DNA of 64,000 nt from Ignavibacteria bacterium (GTDB lineage: Bacteria; Bacteroidota; Ignavibacteria; Kapaibacteriales; UBA2268): contig JAAYTD010000029.1 in NCBI GenBank assembly GCA_012518115.1, forward strand, positions 1-64,000, in the 5' to 3' direction. Both the position numbers and the translations under genes were made by a program. The notes beneath the pieces are model-generated. The model ran no database searches, was not told the DNA's origin, and worked only from the letters and a program-made list of their open reading frames with translations. Below are positions 1-7,780 of the stretch, piece after piece (within the stretch, counting starts at the first letter, position 1; each line of letters begins with the position of its first letter).

Positions 1-2058
1 GAAGAAAAAAAGATAGTAAAAGACAATTATAAGCAGAACGTTGCTAATGACAATAAAACAAAAAATGTTGAAAATAAAGACAATAGATATCTAAATATAA
101 ACAAAAAGATAGATGAGGAAAACATACTAAGTATTGATAAAGAAAAGATAGGCATAAGCAACTACAAAGAAAACAAGAACGAAAGAAGCGATGAAAAAAA
201 GATAAACATAGAAAATAATAAACAAAATGTAGTTAGCAACGAGAAAACAAAAAGTATTGAAAAAATTGATACTAACTATGTAAATGTAAACAAAACGATA
301 GAAAATGAAAAGACACTAAATAGTGAAGAAGAAAAGGTAAACATAAACGCTAGCAAAGAAAGTAACATAACTGAGAATAAAAATGAAAGAAACGAAGAAA
401 AAAAGATAATAACAGAAAATAATAAACAAAACTTATTAAACAAAAATAAAATAAAAAATAGTGAAAATATAGATGAAAGCTATACAACTACAAATAAAAA
501 AATAGAATACAAAAATATAGTAAATCATGACGAAGAAAAAATAAACGTAAGCAACAACAAAGAAAGTAAAACAGCAGAAAATAAAAGTGGAAGAAACGAA
601 GAAAAAAAGATAATAACAGAAAATAATAAGCAAAACTTATTAAACAAAAATAAAATAAAAAATAGTGGAAATATAGATGAGCGAGAGATAAATACAAACA
701 AATATATTGACTATGAAAGTGTAATAAATCATGACGAAGAAAAGATAAACATAATCAACAGCAAAGAAAATAAGATAACAGAAAACAAATATGTAAGAAA
801 TGAAGAAAAAAAGATAATAACAGAAAATAATAAACAAAACGTATTAAACAATCATAAAACAAAAAATAGTGAAAATATAGATGAAAGCTATACAACTACA
901 AATAAAAAAATAGAATATGAAAATATAGTAAATCATGACGAAGAAAAAATAAACGTAAGCAACAACAAAGAAAGTAACAACGAAGAAAAAAAGATAATAA
1001 CAGAAAATAAGCAAAATGTATTGAATAACAAAACAAAAAATAGTGAAAATATAGATGAAAGCTATACAACTACAAATAAAAAAATAGAATACGAAAATAT
1101 AGTAAATCATAACGAAGAAAAAATAAACGTAAGCAACAACAAAGAAAGTAACAACGAAGAAAAAAAGATAATAACAGAAAATAATAAACAAAACGTATTT
1201 AATAACGAAAAATCAAAAAATATTGAAAAAATTAAAAACAGCTATATAAATACAAACAAACAGATAAACTATGAAAGTGTAGTAAACAATAACGAAGAAA
1301 AGGTAAACATAAATAACAACAAAGACATTAAAAAAATAAATAATGAAACGAAAACAAGCGAAATTAAAATCTTAGCTGATAATGAGTTTGAATTAAATAA
1401 TTTTAAGCAATCTGATGATCAAGAAGATAATAATTTTAGCCAAAATGATAATAATAACCTTAATACAAACGACAAGAATTTTCAAGGAACAAATTTTACA
1501 AAAGATGTTATCAACAATTTATCAAGTGGTTTAGATAATCGTTTTAATTTGTCTAATTCACCTGTTTATTTTAATAGTTTTAAAAATAAATCATTTACAA
1601 ATATAAAAATAACGGAATATCCTGATGCTATTGTACAATTTGCACATTCTTTATCTTCAGGAGAAATTGGTATAGCTAAGCTTATTTTACAGCCACAATC
1701 ACTTGGCACAGTCTTTGTAGAAATAAATATGAATGATACAGAGCCTGTAATTATTTTCAAGACAAATAATGAAGAGACATTAAAAATAATTGAAAATAAT
1801 ATTGGCAACTTAAAAGAAACTTTTAGTAAAACAAATCTTGAAAATATTGATTTTAGATTTGAAAAACAAGAACATTTACAACAAGATTTAACAGATAGAG
1901 ACAGACAACAAAACACTAATAAACAAGAGGAGCGTTTTAAATACGCTCAACTTCTAAATTCATTTGCCAATAACGTTCAGGAAGAACCTATTTTAGCAAT
2001 GGAAAATGAAGTAAAAACGCGACTGATACAAAGTCGAATTATAGAAAGATACATTTAA
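1..2058 (+). CDS. fliK: Flagellar hook-length control protein FliK, 5' partial
   Basis: FliK is the flagellar export ruler and substrate-specificity switch that sets hook length. The reading frame is open from base 1 to the TAA at 2058 (685 visible codons), so the start lies upstream. The ORF track's TTG start at 1021 is only an internal codon. The C-terminal part (visible residues about 535-625) has the Flg_hook pattern: LILQPQSLG, then a hydrophobic strand, then a helix, as in FliK C-terminal domains. Visible residues 1 to about 450 are Asn/Lys/Glu-rich tandem repeats without predicted fold. flgD follows after 44 nt and then flgE, the usual hook-gene neighbourhood. The domain match and context make the call firm; the repeat-rich ruler region is unusual in composition. 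Confidence 0.85.
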   Translation, partial: EEKKIVKDNYKQNVANDNKTKNVENKDNRYLNINKKIDEENILSIDKEKIGISNYKENKNERSDEKKINIENNKQNVVSNEKTKSIEKIDTNYVNVNKTIENEKTLNSEEEKVNINASKESNITENKNERNEEKKIITENNKQNLLNKNKIKNSENIDESYTTTNKKIEYKNIVNHDEEKINVSNNKESKTAENKSGRNEEKKIITENNKQNLLNKNKIKNSGNIDEREINTNKYIDYESVINHDEEKINIINSKENKITENKYVRNEEKKIITENNKQNVLNNHKTKNSENIDESYTTTNKKIEYENIVNHDEEKINVSNNKESNNEEKKIITENKQNVLNNKTKNSENIDESYTTTNKKIEYENIVNHNEEKINVSNNKESNNEEKKIITENNKQNVFNNEKSKNIEKIKNSYINTNKQINYESVVNNNEEKVNINNNKDIKKINNETKTSEIKILADNEFELNNFKQSDDQEDNNFSQNDNNNLNTNDKNFQGTNFTKDVINNLSSGLDNRFNLSNSPVYFNSFKNKSFTNIKITEYPDAIVQFAHSLSSGEIGIAKLILQPQSLGTVFVEINMNDTEPVIIFKTNNEETLKIIENNIGNLKETFSKTNLENIDFRFEKQEHLQQDLTDRDRQQNTNKQEERFKYAQLLNSFANNVQEEPILAMENEVKTRLIQSRIIERYI
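7..1350 (+). repeat. In-frame tandem repeat array inside fliK (units of about 58-68 codons)
   Basis: The landmark GAAAATAATAAACAAAAY recurs at 211, 415, 619, 823, 1003 (shortened) and 1177, with a diverged copy near 22. Spacings are 189, 204, 204, 204, 180 and 174 nt, all multiples of three, so the frame is kept. Units share phrases such as ENIDESYTTTNKKIEY and EEKKIITENN. The last two units lost about 8-10 codons each, and the 5' copies are more diverged than the central ones. The array continues to the window edge, so the total copy number is unknown. Confidence 0.9.
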
Positions 2059-2102
2059 GTTTTTACGATTTTTTTATTTTAATTTTATAAACAGGAAGTT
2101 TT

Positions 2103-2807
2103 ATGGCATCATACATACCAGATGTAAGTTTAAAAAACAATAATTCTTTTGCTTCAACAGCATTAAAAAATAACACATTATCTGCATCGGAGCAAAAAAA
2201 CGAATTTTTACAATTATTAACTTATCAACTAAAAAATCAAAATCCAACAGCCCCCTATAACAATCAGGAATTTGCTGCTCAGTTAGCTACATTTTCTCAA
2301 TTGGAACAATTGACAAGTATCAAGCAGCTACTGACTAATCAATCTGATTTGTTTGGAACATTAGCTATGAGTATAGAAAATACTGCTATACCAGGCATGA
2401 TAGGAAAATACGCTAAAGCTATTACAAATCAAGTCAAACTTGACGGAACAAATGGTGCTGTTATAGGATTTGAAAACAAATTTAACGCTGCAAGTGGCAA
2501 CTTAGTAATAAGAAATAGTTCAGGCAATATTATTAGAACAATTGAATTAAACCATTCAGAATGTATGGCAGGTGAACATACGATAAAATGGGATGGAAAA
2601 GACAATAACGGTAATGTATTGCCAGCAGGTAATTATTTTATATCGGCAGAACTAAACGATGCAAATGGTGGAATTCTAAATTCAACTACATTTGTTGTCG
2701 GCAAAATAAGTTCCGTTAAATTTAAACAAGAAGGCACAATGTTGGTTGTTGGTGGCATCGAAATTTCTCTTGACAGAATTTCTGACATAAGAGAATCAGC
2801 ATTTTAA
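2103..2807 (+). CDS. flgD: Flagellar hook assembly (cap) protein FlgD
   Basis: FlgD caps the growing hook and guides polymerisation of FlgE outside the cell. The protein is 234 residues, a normal length. Residues about 30-80 carry the conserved FlgD N-terminal core (FLQLLTYQLKNQNP, QLATFSQLEQL). Residues about 115-195 form the FlgD Ig-like region, with the typical WDGKDNNGNVLPAGNY turn. The ATG is preceded by AGGAAG at suitable spacing. It lies between fliK (44-nt gap) and flgE (49-nt gap) on the same strand, so the three are probably co-transcribed. Confidence 0.93.
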   Translation: MASYIPDVSLKNNNSFASTALKNNTLSASEQKNEFLQLLTYQLKNQNPTAPYNNQEFAAQLATFSQLEQLTSIKQLLTNQSDLFGTLAMSIENTAIPGMIGKYAKAITNQVKLDGTNGAVIGFENKFNAASGNLVIRNSSGNIIRTIELNHSECMAGEHTIKWDGKDNNGNVLPAGNYFISAELNDANGGILNSTTFVVGKISSVKFKQEGTMLVVGGIEISLDRISDIRESAF

Positions 2808-2856
2808 TAAAGACATATAAAAATCATTTTAAATAAATATAATTTGGAGAAATATA

Positions 2857-4176
2857 ATGAGTTTATCAAGATCATTATCAATTGGTACGAGCTCTTTACA
2901 AGCACACCAATCGAAATTTGACGTAATATCTAACAATCTTGCAAACGCAAGTACCGTTGGCTATAAAGCAAACAGAGCAAATTTTGCAGAACAATTTAAT
3001 CAAATTTATAATCGCGGTAAAGCGCCTGAAGCAAATACAGGCTACAGTAACGGGGGAACAAATCCTTTACAGTTTGGTTTAGGAGTAAAACTAGCTAGTA
3101 TTAGTCAAGATATGATGCAAGGAGTAATTGAATCAACAAATCGTCCATTAGATGCTGCACTACAAGGCGATGGTTTTTTTGTTGTCAATTATAATGGACA
3201 ACCTCAATATACTAGAGCAGGAGCTTTTACAAGAGATGAAGAAGGTTATCTTGTTGATACAAATACAGGTGCATTTATTCAAGGCTACAATACTGAAAAT
3301 GATGCAGACGGAAAACCTGTAAGAAATTCAGATGGCAGTAATCGTTTAGACAGAACATTAACTAACGTCAGAATACCTTGGGACACAGTGTCATTACCAC
3401 GTCAAACACAAAATATTACTATCGTAGGAAACTTGAACTCTGAAGCTCCTGAAGGCAGTGATAGTATCCGTAAAACAAGTATGACAATCTACGATAATAC
3501 AGGTGCAGCACGCGTACTCACTTTTACTTTCGAAAAAACTGCTGAAAAAGGTGAATGGAATTTATCTGCACAAATTGATGGAAAAGACACTGTAATAAGT
3601 GAAACTCTTATTCAATTTAAGACTGATGGAACTCTTGAATCACCTCTTGCTATCATGATTAACGCTGCAGATGCTAACACTACACTCGAAAGTGATGGAT
3701 TATTTGTACATCCTATAAAAATTCAACTTACTGACCCTAACAATCTAACATACGGTCTTAAAAATTACTCAGCTGATAGTACAGCAAATTTTGAAAAACA
3801 AGACGGCTTCCCTCTTGGAGATTTAATTAATTTAAATTTTGACGAACAAGGAAGATTATTAGGATCATTTACTAATGGACAAACGGAAATTCTATCGCAA
3901 ATTGCTATAGCTAAGTTCCCAAATAATGAAGGACTTGTACGAAATGGAAACAATTATTTTTCCGTATCTCCAAACTCAGGTGATGCTATTATTGGTACAG
4001 CTATTGAAATTTTTCCGACTACACAAGTTAAAGGATATGCATTGGAACAATCAAACGTTAATTTAGCTAATGAATTTACCGAAATGATTTCTACACAAAG
4101 AGCTTATGAATCTGCTTCAAGAGTCATAACTGTAAGCGATACAATGCTAGCTGAGTTAAATCAACTTAAACGATAG
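2857..4176 (+). CDS. flgE: Flagellar hook protein FlgE
   Basis: This is the structural subunit of the flagellar hook, 439 residues. The N-terminus has the rod/hook signature ISNNLANASTVGYKANRANF near residues 26-45. The middle carries the FlgE D2-type region, and the C-terminus ends in the rod/hook C domain (NVNLANEFTEMISTQRAYESASRV). Length and the fliK-flgD-flgE order favour FlgE over the related rod proteins FlgF/FlgG. A TTGGAG Shine-Dalgarno lies 7-10 nt before the ATG. The gene ends 17 nt before a strong bidirectional terminator shared with the convergent speB. Confidence 0.92.
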   Translation: MSLSRSLSIGTSSLQAHQSKFDVISNNLANASTVGYKANRANFAEQFNQIYNRGKAPEANTGYSNGGTNPLQFGLGVKLASISQDMMQGVIESTNRPLDAALQGDGFFVVNYNGQPQYTRAGAFTRDEEGYLVDTNTGAFIQGYNTENDADGKPVRNSDGSNRLDRTLTNVRIPWDTVSLPRQTQNITIVGNLNSEAPEGSDSIRKTSMTIYDNTGAARVLTFTFEKTAEKGEWNLSAQIDGKDTVISETLIQFKTDGTLESPLAIMINAADANTTLESDGLFVHPIKIQLTDPNNLTYGLKNYSADSTANFEKQDGFPLGDLINLNFDEQGRLLGSFTNGQTEILSQIAIAKFPNNEGLVRNGNNYFSVSPNSGDAIIGTAIEIFPTTQVKGYALEQSNVNLANEFTEMISTQRAYESASRVITVSDTMLAELNQLKR

Positions 4177-4193
4177 CCATAGCTAATAAAATG

Positions 4194-4232
4194 AAAAAAG
4201 CAAGTAGTTTGAAACAACTACTTGCTTTTTTC
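4194..4232. terminator. Bidirectional intrinsic terminator between flgE and speB
   Basis: A perfect 10-bp stem, GCAAGTAGTT / AACTACTTGC (4200-4209 with 4216-4225), encloses a 6-nt loop. It is flanked by an A-run on the left and a T-run on the right. It sits between the convergent ends of flgE and speB, so it can stop transcription from both sides. Confidence 0.9.
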
Positions 4233-4250
4233 TGTTTAAAAAGAAACAAA

Positions 4251-5147
4251 CTACTTGCTAAATGCAAAGTTTAACAATTTATAAATAAGACGTGCAGCCG
4301 TCAAGTTTGGATGAGATAAATTCGCGATAGGTGCTAACTCTACTACATCAAATCCTATAATTTTCTTTTTTTGTTTTATAATTTCTCTAAAAATATCTAA
4401 AGTTTCGCTATATAAAAAACCGTCAGGCTCAGGTGTGCCTGTAGCGGGCATTATAGCTGGATCAAAATAATCAACATCAAAAGTTATATATATTTCTTCA
4501 GATAAAGTATCTACAATTTGTTTTTGCCAATTATCACCATGAATACCACGTCTTAAAGCCGAAGCATAGAAAGTATTAACTTTATTTTTTCGTATAAACT
4601 CTGCCTCTTCTGAACATTGAGCTCTTATCCCTACCTGCGTTAATTTACTTGGTGTTAGAAATTCACACACTCGAGCCGCAAAACTTGCATGAGAATATTT
4701 ACTATTTTGATACTCATCTCGCAAATCAGAATGTGCATCAAAATGCAATACAGACATATTAGGATATTTCTTCAAATGAGATTTTATAGGTGCTGTTGAA
4801 ATGGTATGTTCGCCACCAAGAGTAACAACAAATTTATCATCATAAAGAAGTTTATCTACTGTTGTCATTATTTTTTGCAACATTTTTTCATCGTAGCATT
4901 CAAAAAAATCAAGAGGTTGCAAAGTTGCAATTCCTATGTCAAAACAAAGTTCTCTGTCAAATTCATCATCATAAAATTCTACATATGCACTAGCTTCAAT
5001 GATAGCATTAGGTCCGTCGATAGTTCCACCACCATAGCTTACAGTATGTTCATAAGGTGCTGGAAGTATTACTATTTTTGAGTTACTATATTGAGAAAAT
5101 TCTTCATCAATAGCTAAAAAATTATTTTCTTCATTTAAGATTTTCAT
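4251..5147 (-). CDS. speB: Agmatinase / ureohydrolase family protein
   Basis: Members of this family hydrolyse agmatine to putrescine and urea (or related guanidino substrates) at a binuclear Mn site. All expected metal ligands are visible in the 298-residue protein: His114 in GGEHT, Asp137/His139/Asp141 in HFDAHSD, and Asp224/Asp226 in DVDYFDP. The TGTPEPDGF loop resembles agmatinases more than arginases. It starts 29 nt downstream of nfnB on the same strand, so it may be the last gene of an nfnA-nfnB-speB operon, which ends at the bidirectional terminator. The ureohydrolase fold is certain; the exact substrate is inferred. Confidence 0.85.
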   Translation of the reverse strand: MKILNEENNFLAIDEEFSQYSNSKIVILPAPYEHTVSYGGGTIDGPNAIIEASAYVEFYDDEFDRELCFDIGIATLQPLDFFECYDEKMLQKIMTTVDKLLYDDKFVVTLGGEHTISTAPIKSHLKKYPNMSVLHFDAHSDLRDEYQNSKYSHASFAARVCEFLTPSKLTQVGIRAQCSEEAEFIRKNKVNTFYASALRRGIHGDNWQKQIVDTLSEEIYITFDVDYFDPAIMPATGTPEPDGFLYSETLDIFREIIKQKKKIIGFDVVELAPIANLSHPNLTAARLIYKLLNFAFSK

Positions 5148-5176
5148 TTTTCTTAATTAATAATAAATTTTTATTA

Positions 5177-6610
5177 CTACCATTCTGCCTGTTCAACTTC
5201 AATAGTTTCCCACTGCTTATTTTTTAAGTATTTATCTATCGCTCTGGCTGCCGCTCTACCTGCTCCCATTGCTAAAATAACGGTTGCACCACCTGTAACT
5301 ATATCACCGCCAGCAAATACTCCAGGTATATTTGTTTTCATAGTTTTCTTTTCAACTAATATATTCCCCCATTGATTGACATTTAGATTAGGTGAAGTTT
5401 GACTTATTATAGGATTTGAACCGTTTCCTATCGCAACAATTGCAGCTTCAATTTGTATATCTTCTATAGCATCAGGTATAGGAAGAGGTCTCCGTCGTCC
5501 CGAAGAGTCAGGTTCGCCAAGTTGCATGCGCTGAATAGTAACAGACTTTAACCAACCATTCTCATCACCGTTAAATTTAATAGGTGCAACAAGAAAATTA
5601 AATTCAATATCTTCTTCTTGAGCATGATGAATTTCCTCAATTCTTGCAGGCATTTCTGCTTCAGTTCTGCGATAAAATATTGTTGCATGCTTTGCTCCTA
5701 ATCTTTTAGCAGTCCTCACAGAATCCAGAGCTGTATTACCGCCACCGAATACTGCAACACTTTTATCTTTCATTGTTACTATAGGCGTATCATTCTCAGG
5801 GAACTTATAAGCTTTCATTAAATTAATGCGGGTTAGAAATTCATTTGCTGAATATATTCCATTTAGATGTTCGCCAGGTATATTTAGAAAATAAGGAAGT
5901 CCTGCACCTACACCGATAAATACTGAATCGAAACGCTCAAGTAATTCATCAAGAGTTTCAATAACACCAACAATATAGTTTCTTACAAATTTAACTCCTG
6001 CTTTTTCTAGCACTTCAATCTCTTTTTTTACAATTTCTTTAGGCAAACGAAATTCTGGAATACCATAAGTTAAAACTCCACCAAGTTCGTGTAAAGCTTC
6101 AAAAACTGTAACTTCATGTCCCATCTGTACTAAATCCCCCGCACAACTCAAACCTGCAGGACCGCTACCAACAACTGCAACTTTCTTACCTGTAGAAGTT
6201 TGTATTTCAGGAACTTGAATGCCGATATTTTCTCTTTGCCAATCTGCCACAAATCGCTCAAGATTTCCTATAGCTATAGGTTTAGATCTATGACTAAGCA
6301 CACATAAATTTTCACACTGCTCTTCTTGTGGACAAACTCTTCCACAAACTGCAGGTAAAGCATTGTCTTGTCTTAAAATATTAGCTGCATCTTCAAATCT
6401 ATCTTCGACAACAGCAGCTATAAACTCAGGAATTTTAACAGAAACAGGACAGCCTTCTACACATAATGGTTTTTTACACTGCAAACATCTTTCAGCTTCA
6501 AGTTTTGCCATTTCAACAGTATAGCCAAGATTTACTTCGTCAAAGTTTTTAATCCTATCTTCAGCTTTTTGACTTGGCATTGCAGGTCTAGCATTTATAT
6601 TTTTATACAT
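5177..6610 (-). CDS. nfnB: NfnB-like large subunit of electron-bifurcating transhydrogenase (GltD-type)
   Basis: The family passes electrons between NADPH, NADH and ferredoxin, or acts as the small subunit of glutamate synthase. Two Fe-S cysteine groups are visible in the N-terminal domain (Cys42/45/50/54 and Cys89/93/99/103). They are followed by an FAD Rossmann motif GSGPAG (148-153) and a second nucleotide-binding motif FGGGNTALD (288-296). The protein is 477 residues. The gene overlaps the 3' end of an NfnA/PyrK-type gene by 8 nt. That pairing favours NfnAB (NADH-dependent reduced ferredoxin:NADP+ oxidoreductase) over a glutamate synthase subunit, because no gltB large subunit is nearby. 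A sulfide dehydrogenase (SudAB) reading is possible for the same gene pair. Confidence 0.8.
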   Translation of the reverse strand: MYKNINARPAMPSQKAEDRIKNFDEVNLGYTVEMAKLEAERCLQCKKPLCVEGCPVSVKIPEFIAAVVEDRFEDAANILRQDNALPAVCGRVCPQEEQCENLCVLSHRSKPIAIGNLERFVADWQRENIGIQVPEIQTSTGKKVAVVGSGPAGLSCAGDLVQMGHEVTVFEALHELGGVLTYGIPEFRLPKEIVKKEIEVLEKAGVKFVRNYIVGVIETLDELLERFDSVFIGVGAGLPYFLNIPGEHLNGIYSANEFLTRINLMKAYKFPENDTPIVTMKDKSVAVFGGGNTALDSVRTAKRLGAKHATIFYRRTEAEMPARIEEIHHAQEEDIEFNFLVAPIKFNGDENGWLKSVTIQRMQLGEPDSSGRRRPLPIPDAIEDIQIEAAIVAIGNGSNPIISQTSPNLNVNQWGNILVEKKTMKTNIPGVFAGGDIVTGGATVILAMGAGRAAARAIDKYLKNKQWETIEVEQAEW

Positions 6611-7457
6611 TGTTTTGCTCCATTTTTTTCTGCATTTCGTTAGCTTGTTTTTCTAAATTACATTCCAACTCTTTATCTCTATATATATTATTACGTTGCA
6701 TTAATATGGTAAAATCTACTTCATGAGCATCAAACTCAGGACCATCTACACAAACAAAAACATTCTTGCCACCAACAACTGCACGACATCCACCACACAT
6801 TCCGGTACCGTCAAGCATGATCGAGTTTAAACTAACTACAGTTTTTATACCATAAGGCTTAGTTAAACTAGCTACCGCTTCCATCATAGGAACAGGACCA
6901 ATAGCTAAAACAAAATCTATTTTTTGCTCTTCAATTACTTGCTTTAATTTTTCTGTAACTAAACCTTTCATTCCTTCACTACCATCGTCAGTTGTTATAT
7001 AAACTTCATCAGCAAAAGTAGAAACTTCATCTTTCAAAATAATATATTCTTTACTTTTAGCTCCTAATATTATCGTTACATAATTACCTATCTCTTTAAT
7101 AGCTTTAGCCGTTGGATATGCAATAGCCGCTCCAACACCTCCGCCAACAATTACACAATTACCAAATTTTTCTATATGTGTAGGTTTGCCAAGCGGACCA
7201 ACAATATCAAGAATAGTATCACCTGCTTCAAGTTTTTGCAACTCAGAAGTTGTCTTTCCTACAGATTGCACAATGATAGTTATTGTCCCCGTCTCTACAT
7301 TCGAATCTGCAATTGTCATTGGAATACGTTCGCCTTCTTCAGATATTCGTAACATTATAAATTGTCCCGGCTTACGTTTTCGTGCAATCAACGGACTTTC
7401 TATCTCAAAAAGTTTCACCCTCTCATTGAGAAATTTAGTTTTTATAATTTTATTCAT
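6603..7457 (-). CDS. nfnA: NfnA-like FAD/NAD/[2Fe-2S] subunit
   Basis: The partner flavoprotein has 284 residues with a ferredoxin-reductase layout. There is an FAD-binding barrel (about 1-95), an NAD-binding domain (about 98-200, with the VGGGVGAAIAYP glycine loop) and a C-terminal [2Fe-2S] site. The cluster ligands are probably Cys221, Cys224 and Cys236 in GMCGGCRAVVGGKNVFVC, with a nearby Asp, as in NfnA. The same family includes PyrK and SudB. It is first in the reverse-strand operon and overlaps nfnB by 8 nt, implying translational coupling and complex formation. A TATATTTG box lies about 75 nt upstream. Confidence 0.8.
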   Translation of the reverse strand: MNKIIKTKFLNERVKLFEIESPLIARKRKPGQFIMLRISEEGERIPMTIADSNVETGTITIIVQSVGKTTSELQKLEAGDTILDIVGPLGKPTHIEKFGNCVIVGGGVGAAIAYPTAKAIKEIGNYVTIILGAKSKEYIILKDEVSTFADEVYITTDDGSEGMKGLVTEKLKQVIEEQKIDFVLAIGPVPMMEAVASLTKPYGIKTVVSLNSIMLDGTGMCGGCRAVVGGKNVFVCVDGPEFDAHEVDFTILMQRNNIYRDKELECNLEKQANEMQKKMEQNNV

Positions 7458-7529
7458 AAAATTTTCTAATAATTATTTTAAAAAATGATTGTTGTCTGCT
7501 GACATTATCTACTGATTTATGCCTAATTA

Positions 7530-7537
7530 CAAATATA
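7530..7537 (-). promoter_or_regulatory. Candidate -7 promoter box upstream of nfnA
   Basis: TATATTTG on the reverse strand matches the Bacteroidota -7 consensus TAnnTTTG. No clear TTTG -33 box is seen at 19-20 nt, so this is a partial match. Confidence 0.35.
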
Positions 7538-7613
7538 CGAATATTTTTGTAATTTAGATTAAAAATAGGAACAAGTATTTTTGCACTAATGATATTATTT
7601 AATTTCAACTTAT

Positions 7614-7710
7614 TATACCAAATTGAATTATATATGATTTTTGTGATTTTTTAAAATTCCCCTTCGGAACGAAGGGGTGGCAAGCGAAGCTTGACAGAGT
7701 AGTTAATAAA
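7614..7710 (+). repeat. Interspersed repeat copy A (left half of MITE-like family)
   Basis: This copy begins with TATACCAAATTGAAT, the terminal sequence of the element at 28.2 kb. It continues through a TGATTTTTGTGATT phrase into the conserved core, hairpin CCCCTTCG/CGAAGGGG (7659-7677), then a second small palindrome AAGCgaaGCTT (7682-7692). No right-hand terminal repeat is present, so the copy looks truncated. Together with the terminator and promoter box it accounts for most of the 323-bp gap between nfnA and the next gene. Confidence 0.8.
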
Positions 7711-7750
7711 AAAAACATACATTTTGAAAAATCAAGATGTATGTTTTTTT
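7706..7750 (-). terminator. Intrinsic terminator after the dockerin-like T9SS gene
   Basis: The 11-bp stem AAAACATACAT / ATGTATGTTTT (7712-7722 with 7737-7747) is bounded by A- and T-runs. It is the first terminator downstream of the reverse-strand gene ending at 7781. Confidence 0.8.
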
Positions 7751-7780
7751 ATTTTCTTTGAAAATATACACAGCAAAATC

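Noticed and set aside
436-1191. Reverse-strand ORFs over the fliK repeat (65, 69, 115 aa)
   Set aside because: They are Phe/Tyr/Ile-rich antisense shadows of the AAA/AAT/GAA-rich repeat; the forward frame is continuously open and ends in a recognisable FliK domain.
1021-2058. Start of fliK at the TTG at 1021
   Set aside because: The same frame is open back to base 1 and the tandem repeat continues upstream, so 1021 is internal.
4806-5081. 91-aa forward ORF inside speB
   Set aside because: Shadow of speB, which has all metal-binding residues on the other strand.
5177-6610. Glutamate synthase small subunit (GltD)
   Set aside because: Same family, but no gltB is adjacent and the overlapping NfnA/PyrK-type gene favours the Nfn transhydrogenase reading. 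Not fully excluded.
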